Positions 24,496 through 35,594 of a stretch of DNA of 64,000 nt are shown in pieces (positions within the stretch are counted from its first letter, which is position 1; each line of letters opens with the position of its first letter). The notes below the pieces were generated by a model. It did no database searches, was not told the origin of the DNA, and was given only the letters and a program-made list of their open reading frames with translations. The DNA comes from Ceratotherium simum simum (lineage: Eukaryota > Chordata > Mammalia > Perissodactyla > Rhinocerotidae). The DNA lies in contig NW_004454207.1 in the NCBI RefSeq assembly GCF_000283155.1, forward strand, positions 2,999,869 through 3,063,868, given 5' to 3'. The translations under genes were made by a program, and so were the position numbers.

Positions 24496-24539
24496 GATAG
24501 TTAGATGATAATGGATTAGCTCATTCAACAACCATTCTT

Positions 24540-24790
24540 TCTTCTAGTGAGTAAAGGCAAGAAAGCTAAAAACTCCATTTCCCAGACTTCTTACAACACG
24601 GATGTGAGTGGATTTAGGTTCCACATCAAAAGTAACAGTATCGTAACTTATTGAAACTGAGTCATGAGTACAAAGGCAGGGTGTGCATGTCCATTTTACT
24701 GGCCTAGATTGTGGCAGGGGCACCAGGGTTCTGGTCAGATGTGCTTGAGGAGCTTGGAATTCATAAAATAGACAAACCACAGCTGGAGAT
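24540..24790 (-). repeat. Unclassified dispersed repeat, copy 1 (inverted relative to copy 2)
   Basis: The reverse complement of 24,640-24,775 matches 27,385-27,500: both have TTATGAATTCCAAGCTCCTC, 'ctgccacaatct', 'cagtaaaatgga' and 'catgactcag' in the same order. One copy has a short internal indel. I cannot assign a family. Confidence 0.6.
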
Positions 24791-24839
24791 GTAGCTTAGA
24801 GTCAAACATGCTATTTAAGGAAACATTCTTTCATTTTTC

Positions 24840-25150
24840 CAGTTTTTTCCTTTTAGTTTTTGAAAATTTTACAGACAGTATTGTCATGAGGATAAAAGAG
24901 ATTGAAAAAGAAAGAAAAAGCCAACCATTATACCACCACTGAAACACATAGCACTTTCAATTTTCCTCTGTTCTTTATCAATCATTATCCATATTAATAC
25001 ATATTATATAGGTACCATAAGGTTGATATAACTTTGTATTCTGATTTCTTTCTCTTAAAATTATATTGTAAGTATATATACACATATATTTTAATATATG
25101 GAAAAATGTACAAATGACAAGGAAAAATTAAACATGTAAATCTATGGATG
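24840..25150. other. AT-rich old interspersed repeat, unclassified
   Basis: Resembles the degenerate LINE-derived AT-rich segments also seen at 31,230-31,500 and 42,575-42,960 ('tataccaccactgaaacaca', 'ttctgatttctttctct'). Too diverged for me to name reliably. Confidence 0.3.
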
Positions 25151-25154
25151 TATA

Positions 25155-25275
25155 AATCCTTCATTCAACAATAAGTGCCTCCTGATGGGAGGTACAGTTC
25201 CATGCTCTGGGGATCAACAGTGAAGAAGCTAGACAAAGGCCATGCCCTAAGAAGATTACCTTCTCTGGTGGGTTA
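25155..25275 (+). repeat. L2 LINE 3' fragment
   Basis: 'tcattcaacaataagtgcct' followed by 'ctggggatcaacagtgaag' and 'acaaaggccatgccct' follows the L2 3' consensus order (cattcaacaaatattta, ctggggatacagcagtgaac, caaggtccctgccct). Confidence 0.6.
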
Positions 25276-25561
25276 CAACTCCAGTGGTCCACACATCCTG
25301 GTGTCCCTATTATTTCATTGTCCAAGCATAATTACTAATAACTCTCACTCTCAAAGGTGTCTCAGTTTGGATGATTCATTACATGGACACCCTGTATATA
25401 ATGGATAATGTGTAAGTGAAGACATTCCTTAATAGCAGAGTAATGAATGCTATAAAAATATCATAAGATAATGTGGTATTAATTGGGGGAAAGGGACTTC
25501 TTTAGTTTGAGGAGACTAAGACTGAAGGACAACAGAAGCCAATCAGATGAAGTCTGAAGGG

Positions 25562-26081
25562 TATAGGGGAGGAAGAACTATTCCTCTACCCTCTAGGTTC
25601 TTCTAGCTGGTCTAAGAATTACATTGACATAAAACAGAATAACAGGAGAAAATCAAACAAAGTTTAATAACATGTATACATGGGAGAAACCCAGGAAAAC
25701 TGAGTAACTCCCCAAAATGACTGAAGCCACCACCTTAAACACCATCTTCAGCTAGTGACAAAGGAGGATGTTGGGGGTAGTGGTTTGGGACTTCAAAGTG
25801 GTGGAAGGCAATTTACATGGAGATGGAAAAGCAAATGTTTGGTAAACAAATGTTTGCTGGGCCAGCTAACTTTGATAAAATGGGCCTTGCTAGGCACCTT
25901 CCTGTCTGTCTATCACACCTAGAGTTATCTATGGTGATAGCTCCTTCCCGGGACAGGCCTTCTATCTTAAATTCTTTTAGGCAGTCAGGGGAAAGGTCAA
26001 AAAGTTTCTTTCTGAGTCGTTTCTTAAAAATAGTCAAGCCAAAGAGACACATTTTGGGGTGACAAATTCTGATCCCCCACA
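25562..26081 (-). mobile_element. Solo LTR of an endogenous retrovirus, family A copy 1
   Basis: About 520 bp. Read on the minus strand it begins TGTGGGGGATCAGAATTTG, has an ATTAAA polyadenylation-like signal shortly before the end and finishes with GGAAGAACC, then a purine-rich tail and TATA (TACA in other copies). Closely related copies lie at 49,297 and 53,014 and a diverged one at 51,116, all in the same direction. Possible 4-bp target duplication AGGG/GGGG. There is no internal retroviral sequence on either side. Confidence 0.8.
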
Positions 26082-26084
26082 GGG

Positions 26085-26310
26085 GTGAGCATTCTAGGAA
26101 TAGCTAGTGTCAGTCGATGTGTCCAGAGGACAGAAAGAGACAGTGTGGATGGAGTGCAGGCTGTGAAGGAGAGAGTGGTCCAGGGGTAGGCAAGGGCTAG
26201 ATTTTGCAAGGCCTTGTATGTTATGAGGAGGAGCTTGGCTTTCATTGGAATGCAATGGGAAGTTTTTGAAGGAGAGCAAAGTAACCTAATTTGTGTGTCT
26301 TTGCCCAATT
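26085..26310 (+). repeat. L2 LINE 3' fragment
   Basis: Order of segments 'gagtggtccaggggtaggca', 'agggctagattttgcaaggc', 'cttgtatgttatgaggagga', 'gcaatgggaagtttttgaag' and 'agcaaagtaacctaattt' matches the L2 3' region. It lies directly against the LTR end. Confidence 0.65.
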
Positions 26311-26542
26311 TACTCAAATCCATTGGATAGCAAATCAGTATCTGGTGAGGCACTCTCATGTTTAAAATACAAAAGCTCCTATCATAAAGCCATAGATCCT
26401 ATGATTTATGGAAAAACCATATCCATTTATTACCAACACTGGACTAAAGAGTAAATTATGATAGGACTTCAAGCTTAATACTAAGCTTCAATTAAATTCC
26501 TGAGAAGCATACATATTTACGACTTTTCCCCCTAAGGTATTA

Positions 26543-26545
26543 CTT

Positions 26546-26584
<39 letters not shown>

Positions 26585-26862
26585 GAAGATCAGCCCTGAG
26601 CTAACATCCATGCTAGTCCTCCTCTTTTTGCTGAGGAAGACTGGCTCTGAGCTAACTTCTATTGCCAATCCTCCTCCTTGTTTTTCCCCCAAAGCCCCAG
26701 TAGATAGTTGTATGTCATAGTTGCACATCGTTCTAGTTGCTGTATGTGGGACGCGGCCTCAGCATGGCCAGAGAAGCGGTGCGTTGGTGCGCGCCCGGAT
26801 CCGAACCCAGGCTGCCAGTAGTGGAGCTCGCGCACTTAACTGCTAAGCCACGGGGCCGGCCC
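26543..26862 (-). mobile_element. ERE-type SINE with (TG)n at its tail side
   Basis: Minus-strand SINE ending in CCACGGGGCCGGCCC. The tail side is a pure TG run at about 26,550-26,578. Perfect 16-bp target duplication TCCCCCTAAGGTATTA at 26,527-26,542 and 26,863-26,878. The B-box is seen on the minus strand near 26,798-26,808 (GGTTCGGATCC). Confidence 0.93.
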
Positions 26863-26878
26863 TCCCCCTAAGGTATTA

Positions 26879-28641
26879 AAGGATAAAATAAATCAAAGTG
26901 CTCAATTTTAGAACTTTAGGATAGACTTGCAAATAAGTGCAAATTTTTACAAGTTTAATAAAGCCCCCCCTCTTGTCATTAATGCTATTAGTTCAGGATT
27001 ATGCGATTATGCAGTTTGTAGGTAGTTGGGACAACTCCAGACACAAGGGAGGGCAATTTGAGGCAAATTTAGTCCCACGGATGGAATTAATTTGGGGAGA
27101 AAGGGAGGAGCAAGATGCCAGAAGTCTGGTGGAGGTCCTTGGTAGTAGATATTCCAGCAGCTTCTAGGTTCCTTCTGAAGCATTTTAAAATGGTGCAGCG
27201 CAGAGGCACAACTCCATCCTGCTATGCTTGGTGTCCCAAGGCCCAACACTTGGAAACACAGGTTGTGTCCAACACAAGGATGCCAGGCTGCAGAAGCTGG
27301 AGTGAGGGCCAAATTCTGGATCATACTCTGCTCACCAAACCATGTCAGCTCAGAGGAAGGGACAACTCCTCAATTCAGCTTTGGCTTGCCTTTCGGTTTT
27401 ATGAATTCCAAGCTCCTCAAATACATGGTACCTCTGCCACAATCTGTGTCAGTAAAATGGATGTCCATTCCTTGTCTTTCTACCCATGACTCAGGAAGAG
27501 GGCCATGCCCACAGGGGATGTCATGAAGGTTTCTTCTTTGCCTAGTGGCCCTATGTTTTGGGCATTCCTGGGGCTCTTATGACCTCTGACCAGTCCCATT
27601 ACTGTCTGAATCTCTTAGCAGATGCACCCTCACCAGCTGGCTAATTCTGTCTCCTGGTTCTCACTCTGGTTTTGAAACAGTGTTGATTTCTTGTTTCAGC
27701 AACATCCGGGGCATAAGACAAATAGAAGCATTTCTATTATTCACCCACGTAAATAACTAGTTGCCCAAGGCTGCTCTGGATAGCAGAACTATATACGGCG
27801 CACCAGTTACCGAATCTGCCATTATCTCAAGACCGCTGTTCCCTGGCACCAGGAGTCCCGTTAGTACCGCCATCATCTCCTCTGTCACCCTTTGGACTTC
27901 TACTCTTTTCTGGCTTTCTCAGGACTAGTTAGGACAGATGCTAATGTGTTGGTGAGGTTTTGAAAGTAACACTTTTCACAGCAGTGGTTTGCACTAATGG
28001 TGTTCACCTCAAAAATGTTTTACAAGCATTAATTAAGCTTCTAGCTCCCTGGTGGGCTTAGGCCAAGAGAATGCTCCTGGAGAGAGTTTCTGCTTTTCCC
28101 TCAAGCCACAGAAAGTCCTCAAGGAAACAGAAGGCCTGGGGGATTCTGCCTAACAGTCCTTTTCTTGAAAGAGGGTTTAACGTATCTTTAGAACTTCTGT
28201 GATGCTCAAAAAATAAAGTCTTGTGATGCTTCATAAAATGAAACTCATTGGAAAGCTTTATTAAATGAATCCAGCTAGTATAAACCACCTGTCAGGACGT
28301 ATTTTTTGTTAATCGTTATGGAAAAGTATACATCTATTGAGTTAGTGCCGTAGGAAAATAGAGTAAACTGCAAACCTAAATCAACTCAACAAGAAAATCC
28401 TTATTTCTCAATAGGAAGAGGGGAAAAAAGAACCTTAGCAAGTGTGAGTCGGAAGAAGGAAGGATGTGAGAGAATAGGAGATCCTTAAAAGCATTCTTTC
28501 TGTTTCCTCATTCTAATGCAGAAATCCAAACATAAAAGCTTCAGAAGAAACACCTGGAAAAACAGTGTGTCAACATTCAAAATGCAGAAACACAGGCATA
28601 ATGAGATGGTGAAATTCATTCATGGCCATTTTCGTCTAAAT
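26879..28641. other. Mostly unassigned DNA containing dispersed-repeat copy 2
   Basis: 27,385-27,500 is the second, plus-strand copy of the dispersed repeat at 24,640-24,775. The rest shows no gene or repeat that I recognise. Overlapping short frames on both strands around 27,007-27,526 are not conserved in any way I can detect. Confidence 0.45.
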
Positions 28642-28867
28642 CAATAACTTCTCAACCAGGTATGATTTCTGTCCCCCAGGGGACATTTGACAATGTCTGG
28701 AGATATTTTTCGTCGTCATGACTCAGGAAGCAGGTGGAGTGATACTGGCACCTAGTGTTTGGAGGTCAGGGATGCTGCTGTAAACATCCTATGGTGCACA
28801 AGACCACTCCCATCACAAAGAATGATCCAGCCCCAGATCTCAGTAGTGCCGTGGTGGAGGACCCCTG
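28642..28867 (+). mobile_element. MER5-type hAT non-autonomous DNA transposon
   Basis: Body matches MER5A as I recall it: 'acttctcaacc' near the left end, 'ccccaggggacatttgacaa', 'tgtctggagatattttt', 'agggatgctgctgtaaacat', and a degenerate right end. The 8-bp flanks GTCTAAAT and CTCTACAT agree at 6 of 8 positions, an eroded hAT target duplication. Confidence 0.75.
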
Positions 28868-29675
28868 CTCTACATCATTACCTTGTCGGAGAGGTACCTC
28901 CAAGTCTCCAGATCCAGTTGAAGTTAGTGATATGCCGTTGACATGGTTGACCTCAACCCACTCAACTCCCAGCTGGCTCAACATGGTCATCTTTCCCACT
29001 GCTGGTTCTAGGATACTTTCCTTAAGCGTGGGAACCCAATCTGTGCAGAGTCTAAACTCTACCATGTTCCCGGCTGCTACACTGTTATTTTCTCAGAAGG
29101 TAATGGCTGTGCTTTTTTTGAAGTGGTCCAGGCTCCTTTTAATTAGGAAGACACATGTGCATTTCTACTCAAATACGTGGGCCAGTTAATTTCATTTGGG
29201 TAGGAACAAAGTCAAATGCCAGATCAAGGAAAGAGCCCTCTGATGAAGCCTCTACAGCACATCGTGTTAACTTTTCTGTGCTAACTAATGTTGAGAACGG
29301 GGAAGCTTTGTATTCTTCTTTTGCACCTTTGTCACAGAATCACCTGTTGACCTACTTCTGGCATTCTGCTTAAACCATTGTATGCTGGAGTCTATAGAAA
29401 ATGCAGTCAAGGAGAGAGAGGGCACGGGAGAAAGAGAAAAGAGATATCTTATGACTTAAAGTGCGTGAGCATAGACCCTCCCCTTTGTTATTTACAAATT
29501 TTACTATGAACCAAAAATACTGAGTGATGGTAACTTCAACCAAAATTACATTCAAATTAAAAAAGACCTGGGAACCATCCCTGTTTATATTTCTCATTCC
29601 ATTACAGTCAAGATTTAGTACACTACTTAAAAAACAAAGAAAACCAGGACAAAATTTCTGTCTTTGAGTCTGTTA
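28868..29675. other. Unassigned DNA
   Basis: No gene or repeat recognised. The 144-codon plus-strand frame at 28,755-29,189 starts inside the MER5 element and is therefore unlikely to be coding. Confidence 0.35.
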
Positions 29676-29935
29676 AGCAGAGAGATAGCTAATGAAACAG
29701 CTCTCTGAGACAGAAAGAAGAAGAGAGGTTACCAGGGACTGGAGGAGGGGGAAATGAGGAGACAGTGCTTCATGGTTACAGAGTCTCTGTTTGGGGGGAT
29801 GAAAACATTTTGGATACAGATAATAGTGATGGCTGCACAAGTTTGTGAATGTGGTTAATGCCACTGAATTTTACACTTAAAAATGGTTAAAATTGCAAAT
29901 TATATGACATACATACTTTGCTACAATAAAAAAAA
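29676..29935 (+). repeat. L1 LINE 3'-UTR end
   Basis: Contains 'gaggttaccagggactgg', 'ataatagtgatggctgcaca', 'aatgccactgaattttacac', 'ttaaaaatggttaaa' and ends 'ctacaataaaa', the usual 3' end of older mammalian L1 elements with its polyadenylation signal. Confidence 0.8.
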
Positions 29936-30017
29936 TTATCTGTGAATTGCAACAATGGCTATAGATGAGATACATGTAAAAGATCTTGAGGGTAAACAGA
30001 AGAAATAATCATTTAAA

Positions 30018-30075
30018 AACAAAATTTATTGAGTTTATACTTTTTCTTAGACACTTTTCTAGGTATTCGATAGTC
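30018..30075 (+). repeat. MIR SINE, left piece
   Basis: 'atttattgagtttatacttt' and 'agacacttttctaggtattc' follow the MIR order. The right piece continues at about 30,565, so the element is split by about 490 bp. Confidence 0.5.
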
Positions 30076-30564
30076 AGTGTCTCAGTCTGGGACCTCCAAG
30101 AAACAGATGCCAAGATGAAATGAGGAATTAAATGTTCTAGAGCCTGATTGGGGAAACACCTATGCAGGATAAATGGGAGGGAGCAGGAGCGGGCAGGGAG
30201 AGTTTCCAGCTGGACTGCAGGTCCCACACCGGTGAGAGGAGGGAGGGGAGGGAGGTGGAGGATTGGGAATGGAGAGCCTCAGACGCAGTGGCAGTGCCCG
30301 TCTAAGAATGTTTTGGCCAGATTGATGGGAAGTCTTCCAGCCCAAGTCTCCTACTAGAGGAGTCTCTCATCCCCCAGCAAGGGGCCTGAGTGAGTTTGAG
30401 TTTCTCTGCTGAGCTTCGTGGTTGGCTGCTTGCAGCCTAGGGTAAGCGTGGCCTCAGTGCAAACCCAGTGGAGGATCCAGAAGGCAGCAGCCAGTGCTGC
30501 GAGACTCTTAGGTTCCTGGCAGCAGATTCTCTAGAAGGGGCTCTAGCTGGTGCACTTTCGTGGT
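30076..30564. mobile_element. Unclassified insertion splitting a MIR
   Basis: About 490 bp of relatively G+C-rich sequence beginning 'tgtctcagtctgggacctcc' lies between the two halves of one MIR. It must be younger than the MIR. It may be an LTR, but I cannot name it and did not find a clear target duplication. Confidence 0.4.
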
Positions 30565-30760
30565 CACCACACATCTATCACATTTAAAGATCATAACCCC
30601 TCTTCCAAGCATTTTATTATCTCCAGGTAACAAAAGGGGAAACAGGACTTAAATAAATTGCCCCAAAGCCCATGGCTCTTAAATGGTCAAGCCAGCTTCC
30701 AAAGCCAGGTTTGAAAGACCCCAAAAACCAATGTTTTGTCTCTTGTAATGTGGTAGATTA
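30565..30760 (+). repeat. MIR SINE, right piece
   Basis: 'ttttattatctccaggtaac', 'aaaaggggaaacaggactta', 'aataaattgccccaaagccc' and 'gtcaagccagcttccaaagc' match the middle and 3' MIR order (attttacagatgaggaaactg, taagtaacttgcccaaggtc, ggcagagccaggattcaaa). Confidence 0.6.
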
Positions 30761-31135
30761 AATTATTGTTCAGCAAGTATTTAGTCTCCCACCCCCAGCA
30801 ATCTCCATGGGAGGGATTATTCTCTGCCCCATTGACATGAACTTGGAGTATGTCTTGTTTTGGCCATCGAATGTGAGTGGAAAGGACTATGGGCTGGTTC
30901 TGAGCCTCAGCTTTGAGACGCATCACGTGTTTGCACCCGTCTCTTCCAAGAGAAGGCCATGTCAGGGGAAGAGCATAGGCTTTTCAGTCAACCCCCAGCC
31001 TTAAGCAAACACCATCCTCCCGACCCAGCCAACCTGCAGACCCAAGAGTGAGAAATAGAGGCTTGTAGTTGTAAGCCATTGAGATTTGTGGTGATTTGTT
31101 GTGAGCATTACTTTGGCAAGAGCTGACCTGTAAGT
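30760..31135 (-). mobile_element. MLT1-type MaLR LTR
   Basis: On the plus strand it reads as the reverse of MLT1: 'cttgttttggccatcgaatg', 'tgagtggaaagg', then 'agaaatagaggcttgtagtt', 'gtaagccattgagatttgtg' and 'gtgatttgttgtgagcatta'. Old and diverged. Confidence 0.65.
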
Positions 31136-31229
31136 ACCAGGTTGCCTTTGCAGAAGGAGTAACTGATCTTGCCTGGGGGCAATGGCAACGACTTCATGGA
31201 GGAAGTAACATTTAGGCAGATTATTCTCA

Positions 31230-31550
31230 AAAATAATAAAATAATTCTTGCATTTTTGAAAAAAATGTTTTATCTCTTTTTATTGTCAAAAATTTGGAAA
31301 ATGCGGAAAGTATTAAAAGGAAAGTCAAAAAGATTACATCTGCTGATATTTTATATATTAGATTCCTTCTCCATGCATTCTATGCCTTTATACACTCTGG
31401 GGCTTTGCCCTTTTTGCTTAACATATTATCATCATCAATCTGCAGTCTTACATATAATCAAATAGTCTTTGAAAATGTAGTTTGCAGTGCTTGCATAGTA
31501 TTCATTGCAGCAATAACTTGAGCTTCAAGGACAAGTTGAAGCACACCAGA
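31230..31550. other. AT-rich old LINE-like segment
   Basis: AT-rich sequence of the same kind as 24,840-25,150 ('tttggaaaatgcggaaagta', 'attccttctccatgcattc'). Short overlapping frames here are not gene-like. Confidence 0.3.
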
Positions 31551-31554
31551 AGGA

Positions 31555-31645
31555 CATTCTTTCATTCATTTGTTTAAAATTATTGACTGAGTACTTACTA
31601 TGGCCAGGCACTGTTCAGGGCACTAGGAAAACAACTGTTACAAAG
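31555..31645 (+). repeat. L2 LINE 3' fragment
   Basis: 'tttcattcatttgtttaaa', 'ttgactgagtacttactatg', 'gccaggcactgttcagggca', in the L2/MIR 3' order. Confidence 0.5.
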
Positions 31646-31649
31646 TAGA

Positions 31650-32092
31650 CAAAGTCCCAGTGTGTATCAACGGCTAGTTGATAAACATATTGTAGTATAT
31701 CCACACAATGGAATGCTACTCAGCAATAAAAAAGAACTAACTACTGATACATAGTACAACATGGATGAACCTCAGAAACATTATGCTAACTGAAAGGAGC
31801 CAGACACCAAAGGCTAGGTATTATGATTACATTTTTATAAAACTCTAAATAATTCAAACAAATCTATAGTGACAGGAAGCAGACTAGCAGTTGTGGGGAA
31901 AGCAGTGGGGGGGCGGGGGCAAGGAGGGGAGAAAGGAATTATAAGGGGCATGAGAAACCTTTTGGGGGTGATGGATATGTTCATTATCTTGATTGTGGTG
32001 ACGTGTTCACAAATGTATACATGTGTCAAAACTTTAAATATGTGCAGTTTATTGCATGCCAATTATACCTCAACAAAGCTGTTTAAAAAGTC
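31650..32092 (+). repeat. L1 LINE 3' end
   Basis: Typical L1 3' order: 'cacaatggaatgctactcag', 'acatggatgaacctcagaaa', 'agcagactagcagttgtggg', 'tgatggatatgttcattatc', 'aattatacctcaacaaagct'. Its A-rich end is the target of the ERE SINE that follows. Confidence 0.8.
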
Positions 32093-32096
32093 ATAG

Positions 32097-32305
32097 AAAA
32101 AAAAAAAAAAAGGGCCGGCCCTGTGGCTTGGTGGTTAAGTGCGCGCGCTGCGATGCTGGCGGCCCGGGTTCGGATCCCGGGTGTGCATCGAGGCACCACT
32201 TCTCTGTCCATCCTGAGGCCGAGTCCCACATACAGCAACTAGAAGGGTGTGCAGCTATGACATACAACTATCTACTGGGGCTTTGGGGGCAAAAAAAAAA
32301 AAAAA
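32097..32305 (+). mobile_element. ERE-type SINE inserted at an L1 tail
   Basis: Begins GGGCCGGCCCTGTGGCTTGG near 32,113 with an A run before it, B-box GGTTCGGATCC near 32,168, ends in a long A run. AAAAGTCATAG stands on both sides (about 32,086-32,096 and 32,302-32,316), a target duplication. Confidence 0.9.
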
Positions 32306-32384
32306 AAGTCATAGGAGTAGGGTGGGGGCTGACGAAGTGGAGGATAAGCATCTGTGCCGAAGGAAAAGCACATACAAAGACATA

Positions 32385-32655
32385 GAGGCATTTTATTTAA
32401 TAAGCACACGGGACTTACCATCTACTAGGCGATGTTCCAGAAGTTTTACAAGTATTAACTCATTTTATCCTCACAGCATCCCTATGAGGTAAGCACTATT
32501 AATGTCAACCTCACCTTGCAAATAAAGAAATTAAGGCACAAAGATATTAAGTAACTTGCCCAAAGTAACAGAGTAGCTGTCATAGCTGGGCTTTAAATCC
32601 ACCAGCCTGGACCTAGGGTTCATGCTTTTAAATATGACAACATGCTGCCTGCACA
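32385..32655 (+). repeat. MIR SINE
   Basis: Nearly full-length MIR order: 'ttacaagtattaactcattt', 'tatcctcacagcatccctat', 'gaggtaagcactattaatgt', 'taagtaacttgcccaaagta' and 'gctgggctttaaatccacca'. Confidence 0.8.
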
Positions 32656-33557
32656 TATCTAGGAACATCTTTGGTAGTATTTGCAGGTATGTTTGAAAAG
32701 CCACATGACTGTAGCCAAAAGTGAAGGGAGAAGAGAGGAAGGAGAAGACCTTGGAAACAGGTTTGGATCATTTAAGTCCAGTCATATGACGTGAAGATAT
32801 ATTGGAAGCCTGCTGAATGATATCTTCCTTTTGCATGGACTAATTTTCATTCATTATCAAATAGCAATTGTATCCTCGGTGGAACTCATCTGAAAGCAAC
32901 TTTTCCACTGCTCTTATAAAGGACTTAGTCTCAAATGCACAAATTGATCAGATAGTATATTATGCTCCCCAAGTAGCTTAAGAATCAGGTGACATTACTC
33001 ACAAAAAGAGACATGTTCCCTTTCAGAAAGGGCATGCACAGGCTTTCCCTTATGCCCACTTGGGGAGATGCAAATAGAAATGCAGAAGCATGAAGCCTCC
33101 CCATTAGCACTTACAGAACTGCTATTGCTTTCCTTTCTGGCTTTAACACAGATCATTTACAAAATCTCCTTTGCTTGCCTAAAATCCTGAGAAGGACATG
33201 ACTGGAAATTGGGCTATTAAAGGCTATTAACCAAAAAAGCAGGCTACTAAGGTTCTTAAAGTTTAAACCAACTACAAAATACACGTTTAGCAGCGGATGT
33301 GTTAGGGACAAGAGCCTTAATGTCATGCGTCTTCTTGAATCCAGGAGCTCGTTGCTGCTCATCTTGACTGGCCTTGTGTCACTTCATCTGGGATCCCAAG
33401 CTTCAAATAGAAGACTCTTCCTAAGTCTTTTTCTCTCCTTTTCATTTCCTGCCAAAACATATCTCCAGAACACTGAAGAGGTGAACGTGTCTTTAGTGTG
33501 GGTGCCTTGAGGAGCTCAGCAGCTCATCCCTCAGAAGGGCCCGGAAATTTGACTCAG
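32656..33557. other. Unassigned DNA
   Basis: No gene or repeat recognised. Short frames on either strand have no recognisable features. Confidence 0.3.
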
Positions 33558-33562
33558 CTCCC

Positions 33563-33937
33563 TGTCTTAGTCTGCTCTGGCTGCCGTAACAAAATACCAT
33601 AGGCTGCCTGGCTGAAACAATGAAATTGATTTTCTCACAGTTGTGGAAGCTAGAAGTCCTAGATTAGGGTGCCAGCACGGTCAGGTTCTGGTGAGGGCCC
33701 TCTTCCTGGCTTGTAGATGGCCTCGTTCTCTCCTCACTTGGCCTTTCTTGGGTGCATGCACATGGAGAGTTATCTTCCTCTTCCTATAAAGCCACCAATC
33801 CTATTGGATTAGGACCCCACCCTTATGACCTCATTTAACCTTAATTACCTCCTAAAAGCCATGTCTCCAAATACAGTCATATTGGGGGTTAGGGCTTCAA
33901 CATAGGAATTCCAGGGGACACAATCCAGTCCACAGCA
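33563..33937 (-). mobile_element. MST/MLT-type MaLR solo LTR
   Basis: 375 bp. Plus-strand start TGTCTTAGTCTGCTCTGGCT and end CCAGTCCACAGCA are the reverse of the MaLR LTR termini. 'gaccccacccttatgacctc' and 'atattgggggttagggcttc' are internal signatures. Perfect 5-bp target duplication CTCCC at 33,558-33,562 and 33,938-33,942, the size expected for this class. Confidence 0.9.
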
Positions 33938-33942
33938 CTCCC

Positions 33943-34654
33943 TCTCCTCGAGATTCTGTGCTGCACCCATTTCATAGAGTGGACCCCAGCATCTGTGGCT
34001 CTCCCTGTGTGAAAGCCATCCCCCACCCACACATTTGAGATTGTAAACTTGAGACCCATGGGCTAGATTCAGCTTTCACAAATATTTTGTTTAGCCCACA
34101 GTTTTTACACAAATTTAAATTAGTTGTCAACATTGAAAACTTGGGATTTAGCAAATCATCATTTGCATTCCGCGCTTTTCTTGAAGGAAATCTGTAATGG
34201 TCTTTGTGTTGGCCTTGAGAGCTCAAAGTCAAGCTTATGTCCCACAGCTAACAAAGCAGGGTGGAACATTATGGAATCTACTGGGGAGCTCAGTTGCTTA
34301 TGAACCCGTTTCATTTCTTCCATCCCTAATTCGTTTCTTTCTCCCCCTTTCATCAAATCGTTTATCTTTTATCTTATTGCACCTTATGGATATTTATAAT
34401 CCACATCAAATTTGAAAGGAGATAAAAAACCATGTATATATGTATATGTATATATTTAAATTGACTCTCCATATGTGTTTGCTATATGGATGAATGAATG
34501 AAAATGTGCGTGTGTGTGCGTGCATGTGTATTCTCAAAACATCCAAAGAGAACTCTTTATTGAATTCAGAAATAAATATAACATTTAAAAGGCAACTTAC
34601 TGTTTAATAAAATCTTGAAAAGAACTAATATATAAGGGAAGAAGGCATCATTCA
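33943..34654. other. Mostly unassigned; one possible hAT-like remnant
   Basis: 34,040-34,200 ('tgggctagattcagctttca', 'tattttgtttagcccacagt', 'gttgtcaacattgaaaactt') resembles an old DNA-transposon repeat that I cannot name. TA-rich and GT-rich simple sequence lies at 34,429-34,460 and 34,503-34,531. Confidence 0.35.
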
Positions 34655-35105
34655 TAAATTAATGAATCTGCATGGCACTTCACAGTTTACAAAGCACTTG
34701 GCCATATATTATCTCATATATGTTTCATAACTGTGAACCATCAGGGAGAGGGCTCGATGCTTATAGCCCAGATGTAGAGATGAGCTGCAGCTCAAATGAA
34801 GCACATTTATTGGTTTATTCCTATTCTGACACAGGCTGGAAGATGTGGGTTCATGGGCAGTGGAAAGAGAAGAATCAGGACTCTGATAAAGGCAGATCTT
34901 CTCAAAATATTTGTCCAAGGCTGGTTCCTTGCATAAATAAAACACTATATCATTCAAGCTGTCTTCACATTAACGATCTCACTAGAGGCTCACAGGCTAA
35001 CATTATTTCCATTTAAAAAATGTGGAAATTAAAGCAGAATTATGAACGATGTGCCAAGTTTACACTGCTATTTGATGAAAGAGGTGGAGCTAAAACCCTG
35101 GAGAC
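34655..35105 (+). repeat. MIR-like fragments, interrupted
   Basis: 34,675-34,735 ('ggcacttcacagtttacaaa', 'gcacttggccatatattatc') and 34,965-35,105 ('ttaacgatctcactagaggc', 'aggtggagctaaaaccctgg') look like two parts of an old MIR-related SINE with unrelated sequence between them. Confidence 0.4.
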
Positions 35106-35594
35106 TTGACCCCAAGCCCAGTTTCGCTGCAGCAACCTAGCCCAAAGTGTAGTCAGGGAACGGTGAGTGCATGGGATGCTGACAGGTGTTATGCAAAACA
35201 AACAAATAAATAAACAAAGTTATGAAAAAAATTAAAAGCTACGTGATGAAATAGATTTGGAAAGTTTTGGATTAAACAGTCTGGCATTTTGTAGGACTTT
35301 TCAAAGACTTGAACATACTACTATCTATTGCCAAATTCCAAGGGAGAATTTGGTATACAGCATTTCCCCAAATCATAAGCTCTTGCAAGCCATTCTTTAG
35401 GGATATTTCATACAACTAGTGTTCTTGAGGACATGCTCTGAGAAACGTTTTCCTACCTCAATCATGGGTCATAGCCATTCATGAGTGACAGCACAGCCCC
35501 GTGAACTGTTCATTCTTAAGTCTGAGTGTTACTGGGTCTAAGGACACAGAATTAGAACAGAAGTTCATTTGAAATATGAGAAGTCTTCCGTGTT
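35106..35594. other. Unassigned DNA
   Basis: No gene or repeat recognised. Confidence 0.3.

Noticed and set aside
27007..27526. Overlapping frames of 100-124 codons on both strands
   Set aside because: They overlap each other and run into the dispersed repeat at 27,385-27,500. No recognisable protein.
28755..29189. 144-codon plus-strand open frame
   Set aside because: Its first third is inside the MER5-type DNA transposon.
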